A DNA stretch of 64,000 nucleotides, taken from NCBI RefSeq assembly GCF_030272615.1, contig NC_081415.1, positions 232,135,303-232,199,302 on the forward strand. The letters are read 5' to 3'. The notes under the pieces are model-generated. The model was not told the origin of the DNA. It saw only the letters and a program-made list of their open reading frames with translations, and did no database searches. This DNA comes from Cryptomeria japonica. Its lineage: Eukaryota; Streptophyta; Pinopsida; Cupressales; Cupressaceae. The position numbers and the translations under genes were made by a program. This document shows, piece by piece, positions 39,200 to 51,302 of this stretch; the first letter of the stretch is position 1; each line of letters opens with the position of its first letter.

Positions 39200-40739
39200 A
39201 CATACCCATTAAGTTTCTCAAAGAAGTATACATTCATGTAGAATAGTGAACTATACCAATGATGTGTGTATGAAACAAAGTGTCATTTCATATTTATTAT
39301 GAGAGTCATGAATAATGAATCATAACATCATATTCATTTTTCTCTATATAATTTAAGAGCTCCTTTAATCACCTAAATGTAATCATGCATATTGTTGATC
39401 ATATCTTCTTGCATTGTACTAGACATAACATGTTTTATTATCTCAATGTTGACCATTTAAATACAATAAGAATAATTCTTGAGTTGGATACACTTTGTGA
39501 AAACTTAGATGTGAGAAAGCTTCTACTTGTTCAGGCTACAAGTCCATTTATGAACAACAATTCTAACTAGTGTAGGGTTATCTTCAAGAGTAAAAAAGTT
39601 ATTTCCCTCTTTTCTGTAAAAAATATAAAATTATATATCGAATGATGGTGAAATGGAGAGAGGAGAATGATAATACTGTACCCTTGGACTCATCAATAAA
39701 GATGCCTTTTGTCATGATAGGTGAAGGAGAGAGAATAACACCTTCTCTACAAATAAATTCATCAATTAATGCCTAAAGACACCAATTTAAAATTAAGAAT
39801 TTATATGACTAAATACCTTCCTAAATTTTATTTAATTGATTACTATTTATTTTTTTCTCTTGAAATGATTTTAACTCCTCAAATTTTCTCTACACAGTTT
39901 CTACAAGTTGTATTAATTCATAGTTGACATCTAGATTTCTTCCCCACCAACCATTAAATGTAATTTTAACTCATATAATCTGATCAAGAAGAAACCATTT
40001 AGTCATCCTCGTGTTAAAAATAATTTGATTGATGGAGCAAGAAAAGATGAAACCCCTAGTTTCTCATTGGCCCATGCAATGTTTGAAATTCTTGTTGCAA
40101 CTTCTTTAATATTAACAATTTTATACTCTTCATTACTATCATTATTTTGCACACAACTATTTTTGTAGTCTCCTTTCAATTTATGCTCAATCATGTCTAC
40201 TATTATTTTATTTTATTTATTAATAAAAACAACAAGTTCTATCAAGAGTATACATACAATTTCCTTCTTCTATAATGTGCATTTCACTTAGTAAATTGAC
40301 ATGAACAAAAATTGGATTATTGCAATGAAGCTACTAGAGCTTGCATAATGATATCCACACAAAAAAAGATTCAAAAATAGGTCAATCTCTAGCCTTTTTT
40401 CTAGAGTTTCACCTTCACTACCGTTTCAATAATATCGAACTCTTCATATTTTGGCTACACGTGTATTGGAAAATAATGCCACATGGGAGGATCAAGATAT
40501 CATTTAGAAGCATCCAAACTTAATTAGCATAGAGGACAATGCTTCCTTGAAGAGGGAAGCATGCTATACCCTTACTTTTACACTATACATAAGGTTATGA
40601 GTAGTGATCTTATGGCTATCTTAACTCTTAATTAAGTCTTATCATGATAATTATATTCTTATCTAGTTATTTAGGTTGGCCTAGGGTTTACATATTGTTA
40701 TCTAAGTTGTCTTGGGTGATATCCTAGGCATGAGTAGGA
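39200..40739. other. No recognisable feature
   Basis: AT-rich. A minus-strand open frame at 40003-40194 and a plus-strand one at 39385-39570 have no motif I recognise. Removing the chromovirus joins this flank to sequence before 31715, but I see no gene across the junction. Confidence 0.4.
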
Positions 40740-40852
40740 TGTGTGTGTGTGTGTGTGTATACATATACGTGTGTGCGTGTATATGTGTGTGTGTGTATAA
40801 ATATGTGTGTAAATATATGTGTGTATGTATATGTGTGTGTATATATATGTGT

Positions 40853-40890
<38 letters not shown>
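40740..40890. repeat. (TG)n/(TA)n compound microsatellite
   Basis: About 150 bp of alternating TG and TA dinucleotides (interrupted TGTGTG, TATATA and TGTA blocks), ending in a pure (GT) run at about 40859-40889. Confidence 0.97.
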
Positions 40891-40891
<1 letters not shown>

Positions 40892-40929
40892 ATTTCATTA
40901 TACTAAATCAATGCGTCCAAAGCAACACA

Positions 40930-41370
40930 CAAAATTTGTATATTTATTTCTATTGAGAATATCATTCAAAGGACAAGCAATGATCATAGAGAAAACTCAA
41001 TCGTAGCAAGAGACAAATTATGGTGAAAGAGATTGACATGGTTGCAACTACTATGGCATGATGTCATGATATGTAATTTCTAGAACTTATATTAAGCTCT
41101 ATAAACCTTGTATTCCCCAATTCACTTATGGGTGATATGACCTCTTACCATGAGGCAACATACTCACTCCTAGGATGGTGATGTCAAGATTGAGTAGACT
41201 TGGTATAATTATACTTGGAACTCTAGATGAGAAATAAGCCACTACAGGAATAACTACATAATTAGTAGTAGTTATTAATTTTTTAATAAGGGATGAGTTT
41301 GCATAGTTTATGTAAACATTTATCTAATTTATTTCTTTAATTGAGAATAATGTTACAAGAAGAACATTTC
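40930..41370 (-). pseudogene. Unrecognised coding relic, copy 2
   Basis: It parallels 27690-28260 in the same orientation. Shared blocks on the plus strand include GACAAGCAATGATCAT vs GATGAGCAATGATCAT, AGCAAGAGACAAAT, GGTGATGTCAAG, TTGAGTAGACT and GATGAGAAATAAGCCACT. The reverse reading keeps HVNLFHHNLSLATIEFSL, equivalent to HVKLFHPDLSLATIESSL of copy 1. It is more decayed, with many AT changes and indels. Product unknown. Confidence 0.4.
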
Positions 41371-42235
41371 TTTTTTATTTAATGTCAAATAACTATGATA
41401 GTATCATCTCCAATTAAAATCACTACTAAATCATCATTTGGACTATCACAAAATAATATATTTCCTTTAAATATGTTGATATCATCTAGATAAAATTATC
41501 TTGTCTCTAAAAGAGTATCTCTATAAATATTGTAGGAATTACCTATGTATATTAAAAAGTGACATTTCTCTCTCGTGGAAAAAAACCTAATGTGGTTTGA
41601 TATATCCTTTTTTATTTGAATGCAACAAAAAATATAGTTTCATAAAAAAATATTATAAATTCATACCATTGAGTTAGAGCAATAAATTTTTGATGTTTTC
41701 TTTTTTCATTTCTAATATCTCTTGAATCTAGAGACATCCCTGTAGTGGCATAAATTGTATTCGCATACAATTTCGTCCTCACCTAGAGCTCACCTTTGCA
41801 TTCTATCTTTCAATGCTTGATGTCTACTTTGATTATGCTCAGACCTTCCAAAAATGTGCATTTTCAACTCCCTTTCTAACCCTTGTTCAAATCTAAGTCA
41901 CGATTAACAGGACTAGGGCATTGGGGGCACCTTGGTTCTGGCTCAAGACCCAAATTTGGTCCCATCAAGGATCACTTCAATTGGGTGGGAATTTAGGTCT
42001 TGTGTCAGCTTGCTCTGAAAATTCAAATAATTTTTAGATGGTTAAGTGTAAAAGGAGGCCTACCCCTCTCATTTGAAAGAAAGATGGATGGATCTCTCTC
42101 AATTACACTAGCAAATTCAGTTCAAGTGAGCAAGAAATAAATCATTTATCAAGCATTAAAGGATATGTCAAGATCAAGCATTCATGATGTCATCCATGAT
42201 CAACCTTCCACAAAGTCATTATGCATGACATCCTT
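41371..42235. other. No recognisable feature
   Basis: AT-rich, no LTR landmarks and no credible frame. The copia homology starts abruptly at about 42236, so the 5' part of that element is deleted or replaced here. Confidence 0.4.
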
Positions 42236-44547
42236 CCATTGGAATTCAGTTTAATGTGTTTGGTCTTGTAGATGTTCTTTCCATTGGAAAATCCACATAT
42301 TATGTTTCATTTATTGACTATTATATTTGAAGGACATAGGTGTATTTTCTAAAGAATAAATTTGATTTTTGATGAATTCAAAAATCTCAAAGTAATGGTA
42401 GACTAAAAACAAAATAATATGCTTGAGGTTTGACAATGGCAATGAATTTTTCTCTAATTATTTTGGTAGGTTCCATAAATATCGTGTTGTCTAGAGAAAA
42501 AATATAACTTTGTATTCTCCACAATATAATGGTGTTACATAAATAGAACATTTATGAATAATTATAGGAGTATGCATAGTGGTGTTGGTGTAGAATAATG
42601 GTTTTGGCCTAAAGTTTTTATCACTACCTTCTACCTGATTAATAGGTCTCCTAAATCAACTCGTATTGATAAAACATCTATAGAGGTGTCTTTGGAGAAC
42701 ACACCTTCACAAGGAAATCTTAGAGTTTTTGGTTGCAAGACATATGCACATGTAACAAAGAAGTAAACAAAATTTGTGAAATTTAACTTCATTGGGTACA
42801 ATTATGGTGTGAAAGTATATGAGATCTAGGATCCTATTGCATAGAAGGTAATGTATAGTTGAAGTGTGATTTTTAGAGAAACTATACCTTATTTTGTTAC
42901 ATTCTATCCAATACAAATTGAACATAAGAATGTGATTCAACTTCTTTCTACACTTGAGAAAGTTGAACCAAGGAACTTAGATAGATAAGAAGTTGAAAAA
43001 AGCTCATCTACCTCTAAATACTTAGAAGAGGAGGAAGAACCTCCAACTTAGCTTGTTTGAAGGTCAACAAGGTGTAGATAGACAACTAAAAGATATTCAT
43101 TTGATGATTGAAGCATGTAATTTTTTCTTTGAACACTAACATGGATGAACCTCAATTTGTAGAAGAGGCATTATGTCTAATTGATGTATAATCTTGGAAG
43201 ATTGTGATGGATGAAGAAATGATAGCTTTGAAAAAATGATACATGGGATCAAGTATCATTTCTTGAATGATGAAAAATTGTTGGAAATGAGTGTTCAAGA
43301 AAAAAATTGTTCACGTGGAGGTATTGAGAAGTACAAAGCATAGTTTGTTGTAAGAGGTTACTCTTAGGGTCCAGGTTTTGATTACAATGAGATATTTTCT
43401 CTTGTTGCAAAAATGACATCTATTATTTTTTTATTTCTATAGCTATTACTTATGATCTATATGTCAAGAAAATATATGTTTAAATGGATTTCAATCATGG
43501 TTATTTGAATGAGTATATTTATATGACAAAGTCAAAACACTACACGGTAAAAGTTAAAATTATTTTGATTTGTAAATTGAAGTAATATTTGTATGACCTC
43601 AAATATATTCCCAAAACATGATACTAAAAATTTGATACATATGTGTTGACTTTGGGATTTGAGTATCCTAAATTAGATCATCATGTTTAATATAATCCAA
43701 TGACGATGAATTTTTATTTATTGCATTATATGTTGATGATATTTTATTTATTAATAAAGGAAAAGGAACTATTTTAGTACTAAAGCATCAATATGTAGCC
43801 ATATTTTAAAATAAAATATCTTAGTATAGCTAAACATATTCTTGGCATGGAAATTATAAGAGATCTAGTAAATAAAAAACTATTGCTTGGTTAGAGTAAG
43901 TTTGTCAATTCAATTTCATAGAGGTTTAAAATAAAATATTTTAGACCATTTTGTGTCCCTCTTATGATTAGAACAAATTTATCTACTCTACGTTGTCCAA
44001 AAACGTCATCATAGATGGAAGTCATGAGTAGAGCTACTTAGTAGAGTGCAATCAATTTTTTTATGTATGTTATGGTCTTCAATAGACTAGTTATTGCCCA
44101 AGTAGAGGGAGTTGTCTCTAGACATTTGTCAAATTCTGGTAGATTTTCTTAGAGTATTCCTTGTGTTATCATGGCAATTTTATATGGGATGAGTAGTCCT
44201 TTGATATTTATGGTTATGTGGATTCAAATTGGACAAGTGATGTTGATAGAAAATAATCCACTAGTTCTTATGTGTTTACTTCATTAGGTGGTGAAATTAG
44301 TGGGATGAATAAGTGAAAGGGTGTGGTTTCTTTGTCAATTACTTAATTTTAGTATTTGGTAGCTACCTCACGTGTATGAAGTATTTATTTGGTTTAAGAA
44401 GATGTGCTTGAATATGAAAATGAAACATGAAGTAGTGATTATTTATTGTGGTATAGTTAGAATGTGATCTACATAACCAAGAACCTAAAATTTTATGTCA
44501 GGACCAATCACAATGGAGTACAATATCATTTTATTATAGATATAGTT
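42236..44547 (+). pseudogene. Decayed copia pol (integrase to RNase H)
   Basis: Integrase core: FGLVDVLSIGKSTYYVSFID, then YFLKNKFDF, a degraded second-Asp region, and YLINRSPKSTRIDKTSIEV, LRVFGCKTYAHVTKK. The linker has EEEEEPPT. RT traces: ITYDLYVKKIYVMDFNHGYLNEYIYM, LGFEYPKLDHH and a YVDD-like segment near 43730. RNase H traces: GYVDSNWTSDVDRK-like reading near 44210-44270 and SSYVFTSLGGEISG. Dozens of stops make this much older than the copia element at 9.7 kb. It is interrupted at 44548 by a target-primed insertion and resumes at 46256. Confidence 0.85.
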
Positions 44548-46239
44548 TTTGATTAATTAAAAACAGGTTTTAAGGGACCTGAAACCCAAATACATAAGAA
44601 AGATATTCAATAAAGCAACAAAATACAATAGCAGCAAAACACCTACAAAAAGACCAGCAACATAGGAAAGGACAACAAAAGGCCAGCAAGAAGTTGGCCC
44701 CAAGCCCAACAAAAAACAAAATTTAGAAATTCTTCATGGTTTCTTCTGCATCCTGTACCAAAAGCATCATTTCCTTTGCCGCTTCCCTCAAATCAGTATT
44801 TTCCTGAGCAGTCTGGCTATCTTTCATCTTCATTTCCTTCTTCGCCATAGTCTACCTGGTTCTGCGCCTAGAGGTCTGGTGGCTTAGGCTAGAAGTAGGA
44901 GCATCTTCAATAACCAACAGGTTCTTCTCCTGGTTTTTCTTTTCCAGGTGATTCACCAGTGCATTCATGTTATGGGAGGAGACTTTTAGAACCTGGAGGC
45001 TATGATCCATAAGGCTTTTTAGGGCTTTCTCGTTTCTAGCCATCCGGGCATTATCATTGTCCTTATCCTCCTCCACCTGTTCCTTCAAAATTTTGATGAC
45101 GTCCTCCAGGTGTTTTAGGTCACCTTTAATCAAGTCTTTCTCCAGCCAGTCTTCCATTTCCATTTCTTCCTCCACTTCACTATTCTCCATCTCCTCGTGC
45201 TGCTTCCCAGAATCAGACATGTTGATCAGCTTGTTGATCTTAACTTCCAACTCCCTCTATTTTCCCTACATGCTGGTAATGTTTTCCACCACCCTCTTCT
45301 GAAAATTGAAGAATTCAAGGGTGCAATTGCGGGCAGTATCCAGAATGGTTTCCGTAGAATCCTTGCTTTGTTCCGTCTCCTCTGCATTAGGGTTTTCACC
45401 TTCCTTAGGCTTCGGAGCCTCTTTATCAGTTTCTGAGCCTTCAATGTTATGTTGATGATTCCCAGAATTGCCCCCTTCCTCTCCTTCCCCATACTTCTCC
45501 TCCTTATTGATCTCCTTTTCAGAAATTTCTTCATTATTCTTTCCCTCTTCTTCCTCACAAAGCACATCCTTTTCTTCCTGCACAATATCAACCTTCCTTT
45601 TTTTATGGGTAGGGGTTCTGGTCTCCTCAGTTGAACCAGAGTCTATGCTTTTCTTAGAAATATGAGTATTGAGAATTAAGGGATCATCCTTTGTTTCCCT
45701 AGTCTTATCCTTCATATATCATAAATCAATAGAATGAGACCCTGGTGCGCAAGAGGGTAGGAACTAGGTTTTTTAATATGGTCGGCCAAGCTCTCATTAA
45801 GAGAAGAAGCAAGATAGAAGGGAAAAGAAATTTTCACCCCATGGTGGAAGTGGTTCAGGATGGTGAAGTGATAATTGTAAATTTTTGTAAACCTACCATT
45901 CACAGTTAAATATTCCATTAATGCCCTAAGAATTTTTTGCTAGAAAGGTTTTACTTGTTGGGGGGTGAAGTAAGATATATTATCCTTCTTCTCCAGGTTG
46001 CTCTTCTCATCCTCCATCTTAGGGAAGTTTTTGAAGGCCTCAGCAGCATACTTTCTATCCCTATAGAATTTGTTCCCCTCCATCTTGAGCCCCATAACCT
46101 CCGAGATCAGACTTTCATCAATGTGCTAGATTTCCCCAAACAGGGTAGCCCTGTTATTGCTCTAGCTTTTTGCAAACCCTTGAGAAATAGAGCTTCTACT
46201 ACCATGGAGCTTCTCCATATAATCTGTGAACCCATGTCA
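44548..46239 (-). mobile_element. Target-primed (LINE-type) insertion with 16-bp TSD
   Basis: 1,692 bp flanked by the perfect direct repeat TATTATAGATATAGTT (44532-44547 and 46240-46255). Excising it joins the copia RNase H reading YHFIIDIVEDGRVKLVKVG without interruption. A long, perfect duplication is typical of LINE machinery rather than of an integrase. The minus-strand 3' end is AATTAATCAAA, a short A-rich tail, preceded by a non-coding 3' region of about 170 bp. It carries one degenerate ORF (next entry) and no reverse transcriptase or endonuclease motif, so it is non-autonomous or a retroposed transcript. Confidence 0.85.
44723..46205 (-). pseudogene. ORF of the LINE-type insertion: conserved helical domain plus acidic coiled coil
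   Basis: Reading down the minus strand: EKLHGSRSSISQGFAKS, IDESLISEVMGLKMEGNKF, AAEAFKNFPKMEDE, then KILRALMEYLTVNGRFTKIY, FHHGVKISFPFYLASSLNES and YPLAHQGLILLIYD. After a frame change near 45715-45720 there is a charged tail (KDKTRETKDD, THKKRKVDI, EEEEGKNNEEISEKE) and a coiled-coil segment (EDWLEKDLIKGDLKHLEDVI, MNALVNHLEKKNQEK). It ends at TAA 44723-44725. About 490 codons. Six stops in the reading frame (46162, 46126, 45940, 45266, 45257, 44852) are all TAG. I do not recognise a named family; its core resembles the middle of the accessory ORF at 60608-63937. Likely nucleic-acid-binding or structural protein of a retroelement. Confidence 0.6.
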
Positions 46240-46255
46240 TATTATAGATATAGTT

Positions 46256-46369
46256 GAGGATGGTAGGGTGAAGCTAGTTAAGGTAGGAAATTTGAAGAAT
46301 ATTATAAAAAATTTAACTAAGCCTATGAGCACAAAGAATTTTAGATGGTGTTATTTAAGTCTATGAGAA
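46256..46369 (+). pseudogene. C-terminal tail of the decayed copia pol
   Basis: The reading EDGRVKLVKVGNLKNIIKN then LTKPMSTKNFRWCYLSL matches the very C-terminus of copia RNase H ('ADxLTKPxxxxxFxxC'). It is contiguous with 42236-44547 once the LINE-type insertion is removed, and ends just before the solo LTR. Confidence 0.85.
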
Positions 46370-46374
46370 TCTTA

Positions 46375-47520
46375 AGTTGGAATCAAGGAACACTGAGAGG
46401 TGGGGGAGGGGGGGGAGGTGAATCACTGTTTTGGTTTTTTTTACTTTATTAACCTGTTCTTTCAACCATTTAATGTAAATGAAGAAAAGTAAAGTGCAGA
46501 AACACAAAGCGAAGATCAACAACACCATAAACCAAGATTTTTACATGGAAACCTGGTTAAGGGAAAAACCACGGTGGGATTCAAACCCACAATATTAATA
46601 TACTTTGTTAGAAGTATAAAAATATTACATTTAAGGGGAATGCACATGCATATAGGCACATTGCCTAGAGCTCATTGCTTAATTACAAGTAAGGGATACA
46701 ACCTCAAAAGGCTCACTACCTTACAAAATGATTACACATAATAATTGGAATGTCTGAACTGATAAACAACATCTACACATGCCAAAAATAGTTCTGGTTA
46801 AGCACAAAATATTGTTTCTTACTCAACTCTACAACACTGCTCTGTTATGATATTTTGCATCATACCAGAGCATAAATCTTCACCTTATGCACATGAAACT
46901 GTGCATAATTGATCATACACACATCACACACACTTTTCGATCACTAAAATGATCAAATAAACATGTCTTATATATCCACATCACCAATTTAGGACTTCAT
47001 CATGTTGGCTTCAAGAACACGACACAAAAGATGAAATGTGTACACAAGTCGACTTAATCCAATTAAAACCAATCATGCATACCAAAACAAAATGTCCACA
47101 CGCTTCCCACATGTTGGCTCAACATCCTCAAACACACAAAAAATCACCAAATTCAATCCACAAGATCCGCATAATGAATTTCCAAGCATTACTATTGATA
47201 ACCACTTTTCTAGCCAAAAACTTGTCTACTAGATCTTCCAACTTGCCCAAAACTTATCACCGGAGGCCAAAAACCTGGAATAAGGCATATTACACGACCA
47301 CAATGTTTCTCCGAGATCCATAAAGAAAAATACGCAGCACAAATGATCCACTAACTAACAAACTGTACACTCTACTAGATACACTGTTCTTCTCACTAGA
47401 TCTTACACATACTCAATCAATATTCTGGTATGAATGAATTATGACTGGCGGATAGAATATCTGACACTAGTTTCCATCAATGACAATATTTGTATATACA
47501 TGAAGTGTCTCTTTCCAACA
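46375..47520 (-). mobile_element. Solo LTR, minus strand, with TSD
   Basis: 1,146 bp bounded by AGTTGG and CCAACA (inverted ends, one mismatch) and by the perfect 5-bp duplication TCTTA (46370-46374 and 47521-47525). Near its left end are CACTGAGAGGTGGGGG and GGTGAATCACTG (46391-46429), and about 130 bp on ACATGGAAACCTGG and AAAAACCACGGTGGGAT (46541-46580), the same terminal module as the other LTRs. No internal region. Confidence 0.88.
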
Positions 47521-47525
47521 TCTTA

Positions 47526-48480
47526 ACCCCTAGCAATTAAATCATGGTATTTAGACCCCCTTTTTTCATGAAAGGTATTTGAAAAGTGAGAGAACGTTAG
47601 GAAAAAATGTGTCTCAACCATGCATTTACAAAATGTTACTATTTATATAGTAAGATAAAATTTGAGCATAGATGGGTTCAAAAAAAAATTTGAAGCTACA
47701 AAATTTCCAAATAAATACACTACTAAATTTTAGACCTAAGATCATGTCTAGATTTCAAGATATTAAATGTTCTATATTAAAAGCTTCAAAGTCAAGTTTT
47801 AGGCTCTTAAAAATGGTTTTTTGGCCCAAAATTGGTCATAACCAAAAAATATAGTTATAACCTGATATAACACATCATGTGCTTTCCAACCATTCAAATT
47901 CCTCATCAATTGACCTCATGGATCAAAAGCTATGGCCTCTAGAATTTGGCTCTCCTAAATTAAAAATATGAAAACATGTTGAACCCAGAAAAGAATTGTA
48001 AGGGAGAGTTACACATATTGGTACATTTTTAACACATCACAGGGTATCTTTGATTGGAGATAAGATGGGCATTACTTTTTGAGTGGTTTTAGCCCATTTT
48101 TTTGTAAATATCATTTGATGGTTTCAAGTATTGTATCTCTTATATATTAGGTGTTTGAGATAGAGGTTATGTATGAGAGACTTATAATTTTTGGGTTTCC
48201 TATGAATATTTTCTTTTTGATACTCCTATGAATGCTTTCTTTGTAAGTATATTACAATCTCATTTATTCTTGAATAATATATTGGATGGATTTTGGAGTG
48301 TCAGGTTTTTTTTCTCTCGAAAGTGTTTCCGCCTTGTAAATCATTGTGTTGTTGTATGAATGATATTTATATATTTATTTATATTTAATTTTATAATTAT
48401 TTTAGAGATCTATTGTTCTCCTACCTTAGCTCCTTTATAGTCCTCAAATTTTAATCTTAATTAAAAAAATTGACTATTCA
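47526..48480 (+). mobile_element. Probable 3' LTR region of the decayed copia element
   Basis: It directly follows the pol end once the solo LTR is removed. It contains GTAAGGGAGAGTTACACA (about 47999), ATTGTATCTCTTATATATTA, GGTGTTTGAGATAGAGG and a terminal stretch with CTCGAAAGTGTTTCC. The related block at 24.4-25.1 kb is in opposite orientation. Exact edges are not resolved and a matching 5' LTR is not visible. Confidence 0.5.
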
Positions 48481-49148
48481 ATTTTTTAATCTTAGACCTT
48501 GGTGTGCTGAGCATGAATTTAACAAAACACTTTCTCTATTCATTCACATAATTCTTCAAAGATTTTCATTGAGTCTAATTATACATGAACTACACAACAC
48601 CTATACATTAAGATTTTAAAACACTATTAAGGATTACACCACAACACACATAAGGAAGTAATTTCAAGCAACATGTCATTGCCTAGATAACATGTTATGA
48701 TACCAAATATAAAATTAATTTACTCTTTTGCTAAAAAAACCAACAAAATGATATTAATAATTATATTATTAAGGAAATATATATGATACAATAGGTTAGT
48801 TTCAAATAGTCTCAATCTATAGAATAGCAATATACAACCTCCAAGTAGGACTTCACACCTTTAGAATACAAAACAAACAACAATTTTCTACTATACAAGT
48901 AAATAGATATAGTTATCTTCATAGATTACAAATTTCCTAACTATTTAACTACCACATGGAATAGCAATACATGGAGAAATATATCCAATTTGGTGATGGC
49001 CTATGTCAAATGGCCTTCTAGAAAAACCAAGGAAGCACGATTTCACAAGATTTTTCTTTCTTTCAAGAGGAAAAATTTTTAGAGGCAATGTACTATTCAC
49101 CACAAGGTAAATATGGACATCTCCTTTGTTTTCATATGTAATAGATCT
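48481..49148. other. No recognisable feature
   Basis: AT-rich DNA. A minus-strand open frame at 48945-49172 (with FSRRPFDIGHHQIGY) is not recognised. Confidence 0.4.
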
Positions 49149-50491
49149 GTAGACACCTAAAAAATGTCTCATTGACCATGTACTAATTATTCATCTAATT
49201 GATTCAATAATTCTTAATTATTTAATTAAGTTAATTAATCTCATTCTTCTAATTTGATATTTCCTTATCATCTTACTAATTATTCTATTTTCAATTCTAT
49301 CATCGTTTAAGCATTTAAACCATTTTCAAATGTTAGTTAAATATTTATTATTTAATTAATTGTGATTTTAATCTTTCAATTTAAATATTTTTTATTTTTT
49401 AAATAAGTTCATTTTCTATTTCTATCTTCTAATCATTTAATCATTAACCCTTTTCTAAATATTAATTATTTAATTAAATTCAATTTCTAATTAATTAAAT
49501 CGTTTCTTTAAATTATTTAATTAACTAATTAATTCTCTAAATTCAAATTCAAATTCATATTCTTCCAATTTCATTTAATTTCATATTCTTCTAATTTCAT
49601 TCAAATTCACATTTCTTCCAATTTCTTCCAATTTCAAATACATGTGCATGCTTTCAAAAATCAAATTGAAAATCAAAGTCAACTTCTAAATATATTCAAA
49701 TAACAAATTGAATTTAAAATAAATTCAATATTTGAATTAAATCTCATGCAAAGATTAAATTGAAAATCAAAGTCAAAGTGCAAGCACATGCTAAATTAAT
49801 TAATTAAATCAATTATCTTTTCAATCTCTATTTCTATCTTCCACTTTGTTTTTTTCCAAGAAGCATTCAATCAATCATCTCAGTTAACTACTCCATCTAT
49901 TTTAATTGATCATTTCAATTAATTGATTAATTACATGTCATTTCTTTAATTCTCTCCAATCATTCTTTTTCTATCTTCTAATTTTCTTTTTCTAAATAAA
50001 GCTTTCTTTGTCATCAATCAATTATCCTCCAATCATTCTTTTTCATCTTTCAATCATCTTTTTTCTCAATCAATTAACTTAATTAATCTATTCAATATAT
50101 TTTTGTTCCACCTCCAAATCAATAGTTCGACTATCGATCAACATGTGAGCTCACCTGAGTTCCACCTCTTGATCAATCTATTCCACCTCTCAATCAATCT
50201 AAGCCAAAAATCTATAAATTCAACATCAATTCTTTATTTTCAACAATCACGATAAATCACGAACTTCGAATCTTTGTGTCAATTGTAGGTTGCCAACGCG
50301 ATATCTGAGAGCCATCATACCACAAAGAAGCGAACAACAATGGAAGCTATGATGCAGAATAGGGAGTTTTATATTGTTTAATTTGATTCTATTATGCATC
50401 TATTTCATTGGTTTATGTTTGAATTGCTAGAATAGTGGTTCGTGATTTCCCTTTATTTCTAGTTAAGAAATGATAATTTTAAGCATATACA
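49149..50491 (+). repeat. LTR of a gypsy-like element, plus strand
   Basis: Starts TGTAGACACCTAAAAAATG, a beginning seen in many plant gypsy LTRs, and ends CATATACA just before TTTTGGTGAACCCAATGTG, the expected place of a primer binding site. The body is extremely rich in AATTAATT, TTCCAATTTC and TTCTAATTTC motifs. About 1.34 kb. I do not see the second LTR in the window. Confidence 0.6.
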
Positions 50492-50510
50492 TTTTGGTGA
50501 ACCCAATGTG
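50492..50510 (+). promoter_or_regulatory. Candidate primer binding site
   Basis: TTTTGGTGAACCCAATGTG directly after the LTR end. The TGGTGAACCC start fits a tRNA 3' end (complement ends in CCA), but I cannot name the tRNA. Confidence 0.35.
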
Positions 50511-50616
50511 AACAACAACTAATTAACCCTTTGTGTTTTCTCTATGATTTTGTAGGATCGTATGAATTTTGAGAATTTTTGCAGGTTTTATATGAATTTC
50601 CCAAGCAGACTTAACT

Positions 50617-50762
50617 ATTACGCATTCACGTAGACATCATTACGCATTCATGCAGACACCATTACGCATTCACCCAAACATCATTACGCATTCACCCAAA
50701 CATCATCATGCATTCACCCAAACATCATTACGCATTCACACAGACATCATTACGCATTCATA
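50617..50762 (+). repeat. 22-bp minisatellite, 6.6 copies
   Basis: Units of ATTACGCATTCACCCAAACA plus TC start at 50617, 50639, 50661, 50683, 50705, 50727 and 50749 (partial), with a few substitutions. Weaker relatives lie near 51080-51140. It sits in the leader of the LTR element. Confidence 0.95.
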
Positions 50763-51302
50763 GTTTTTAGTTTTGCATTATGTTGATTGTGTTTTCCTGA
50801 TTTCTTATTCTCTATTCTGTTTATTTCTCCATTCATTTCTGTAAATCTGAAGATTTTTTATCCTTGTATGATTCTTCAATATAACATCTTATGGCAAATA
50901 GGATAAAATTTAAGATTTTAGGTGCTCGAAGAACAACATAACAAAGGAGGCAAGCTAGATGTTATCGACAAATCCTAAAAGCAAAAAAGAGAATACAAGA
51001 CCTAGAAGACCAAGAAGTTTCTCACATGAAGTTTATGCTTTTGATAGGGCATTTTTAATTCTCTGTTTATTTGTCACACATTCATCACGCAATTGCCTAG
51101 ACATTACTATGCATTCGCTCTATTAGAATTTCACATTCGTTCAATAGGTAGTTTGTCTTTCTATTTTTTGGTTATTGACTCCCTATTTGCAGTGTGTGGT
51201 GAAATTATAGAGAAGGCTTGACCCTCCCATATTATTTTGGAAACCACTAATAATTTGATTGCAGGATCCTTTAGGGTTAAATCACTTTTGGATTTTGGGT
51301 TT

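Noticed and set aside
40698-40906. Open frames on both strands across the (TG)n tract (Thr-His or Val-Cys repeats)
   Set aside because: Dinucleotide repeat artefacts without stops; no flanking gene.
45057-45665. Ser-rich plus-strand frames over 45.0-45.7 kb
   Set aside because: Antisense shadows of the Glu/Lys-rich minus-strand ORF of the LINE-type insertion.
50617-50762. Possible CRISPR-like array (regular 22-bp repeats)
   Set aside because: No unique spacers; units are directly tandem and the context is a plant retroelement leader.
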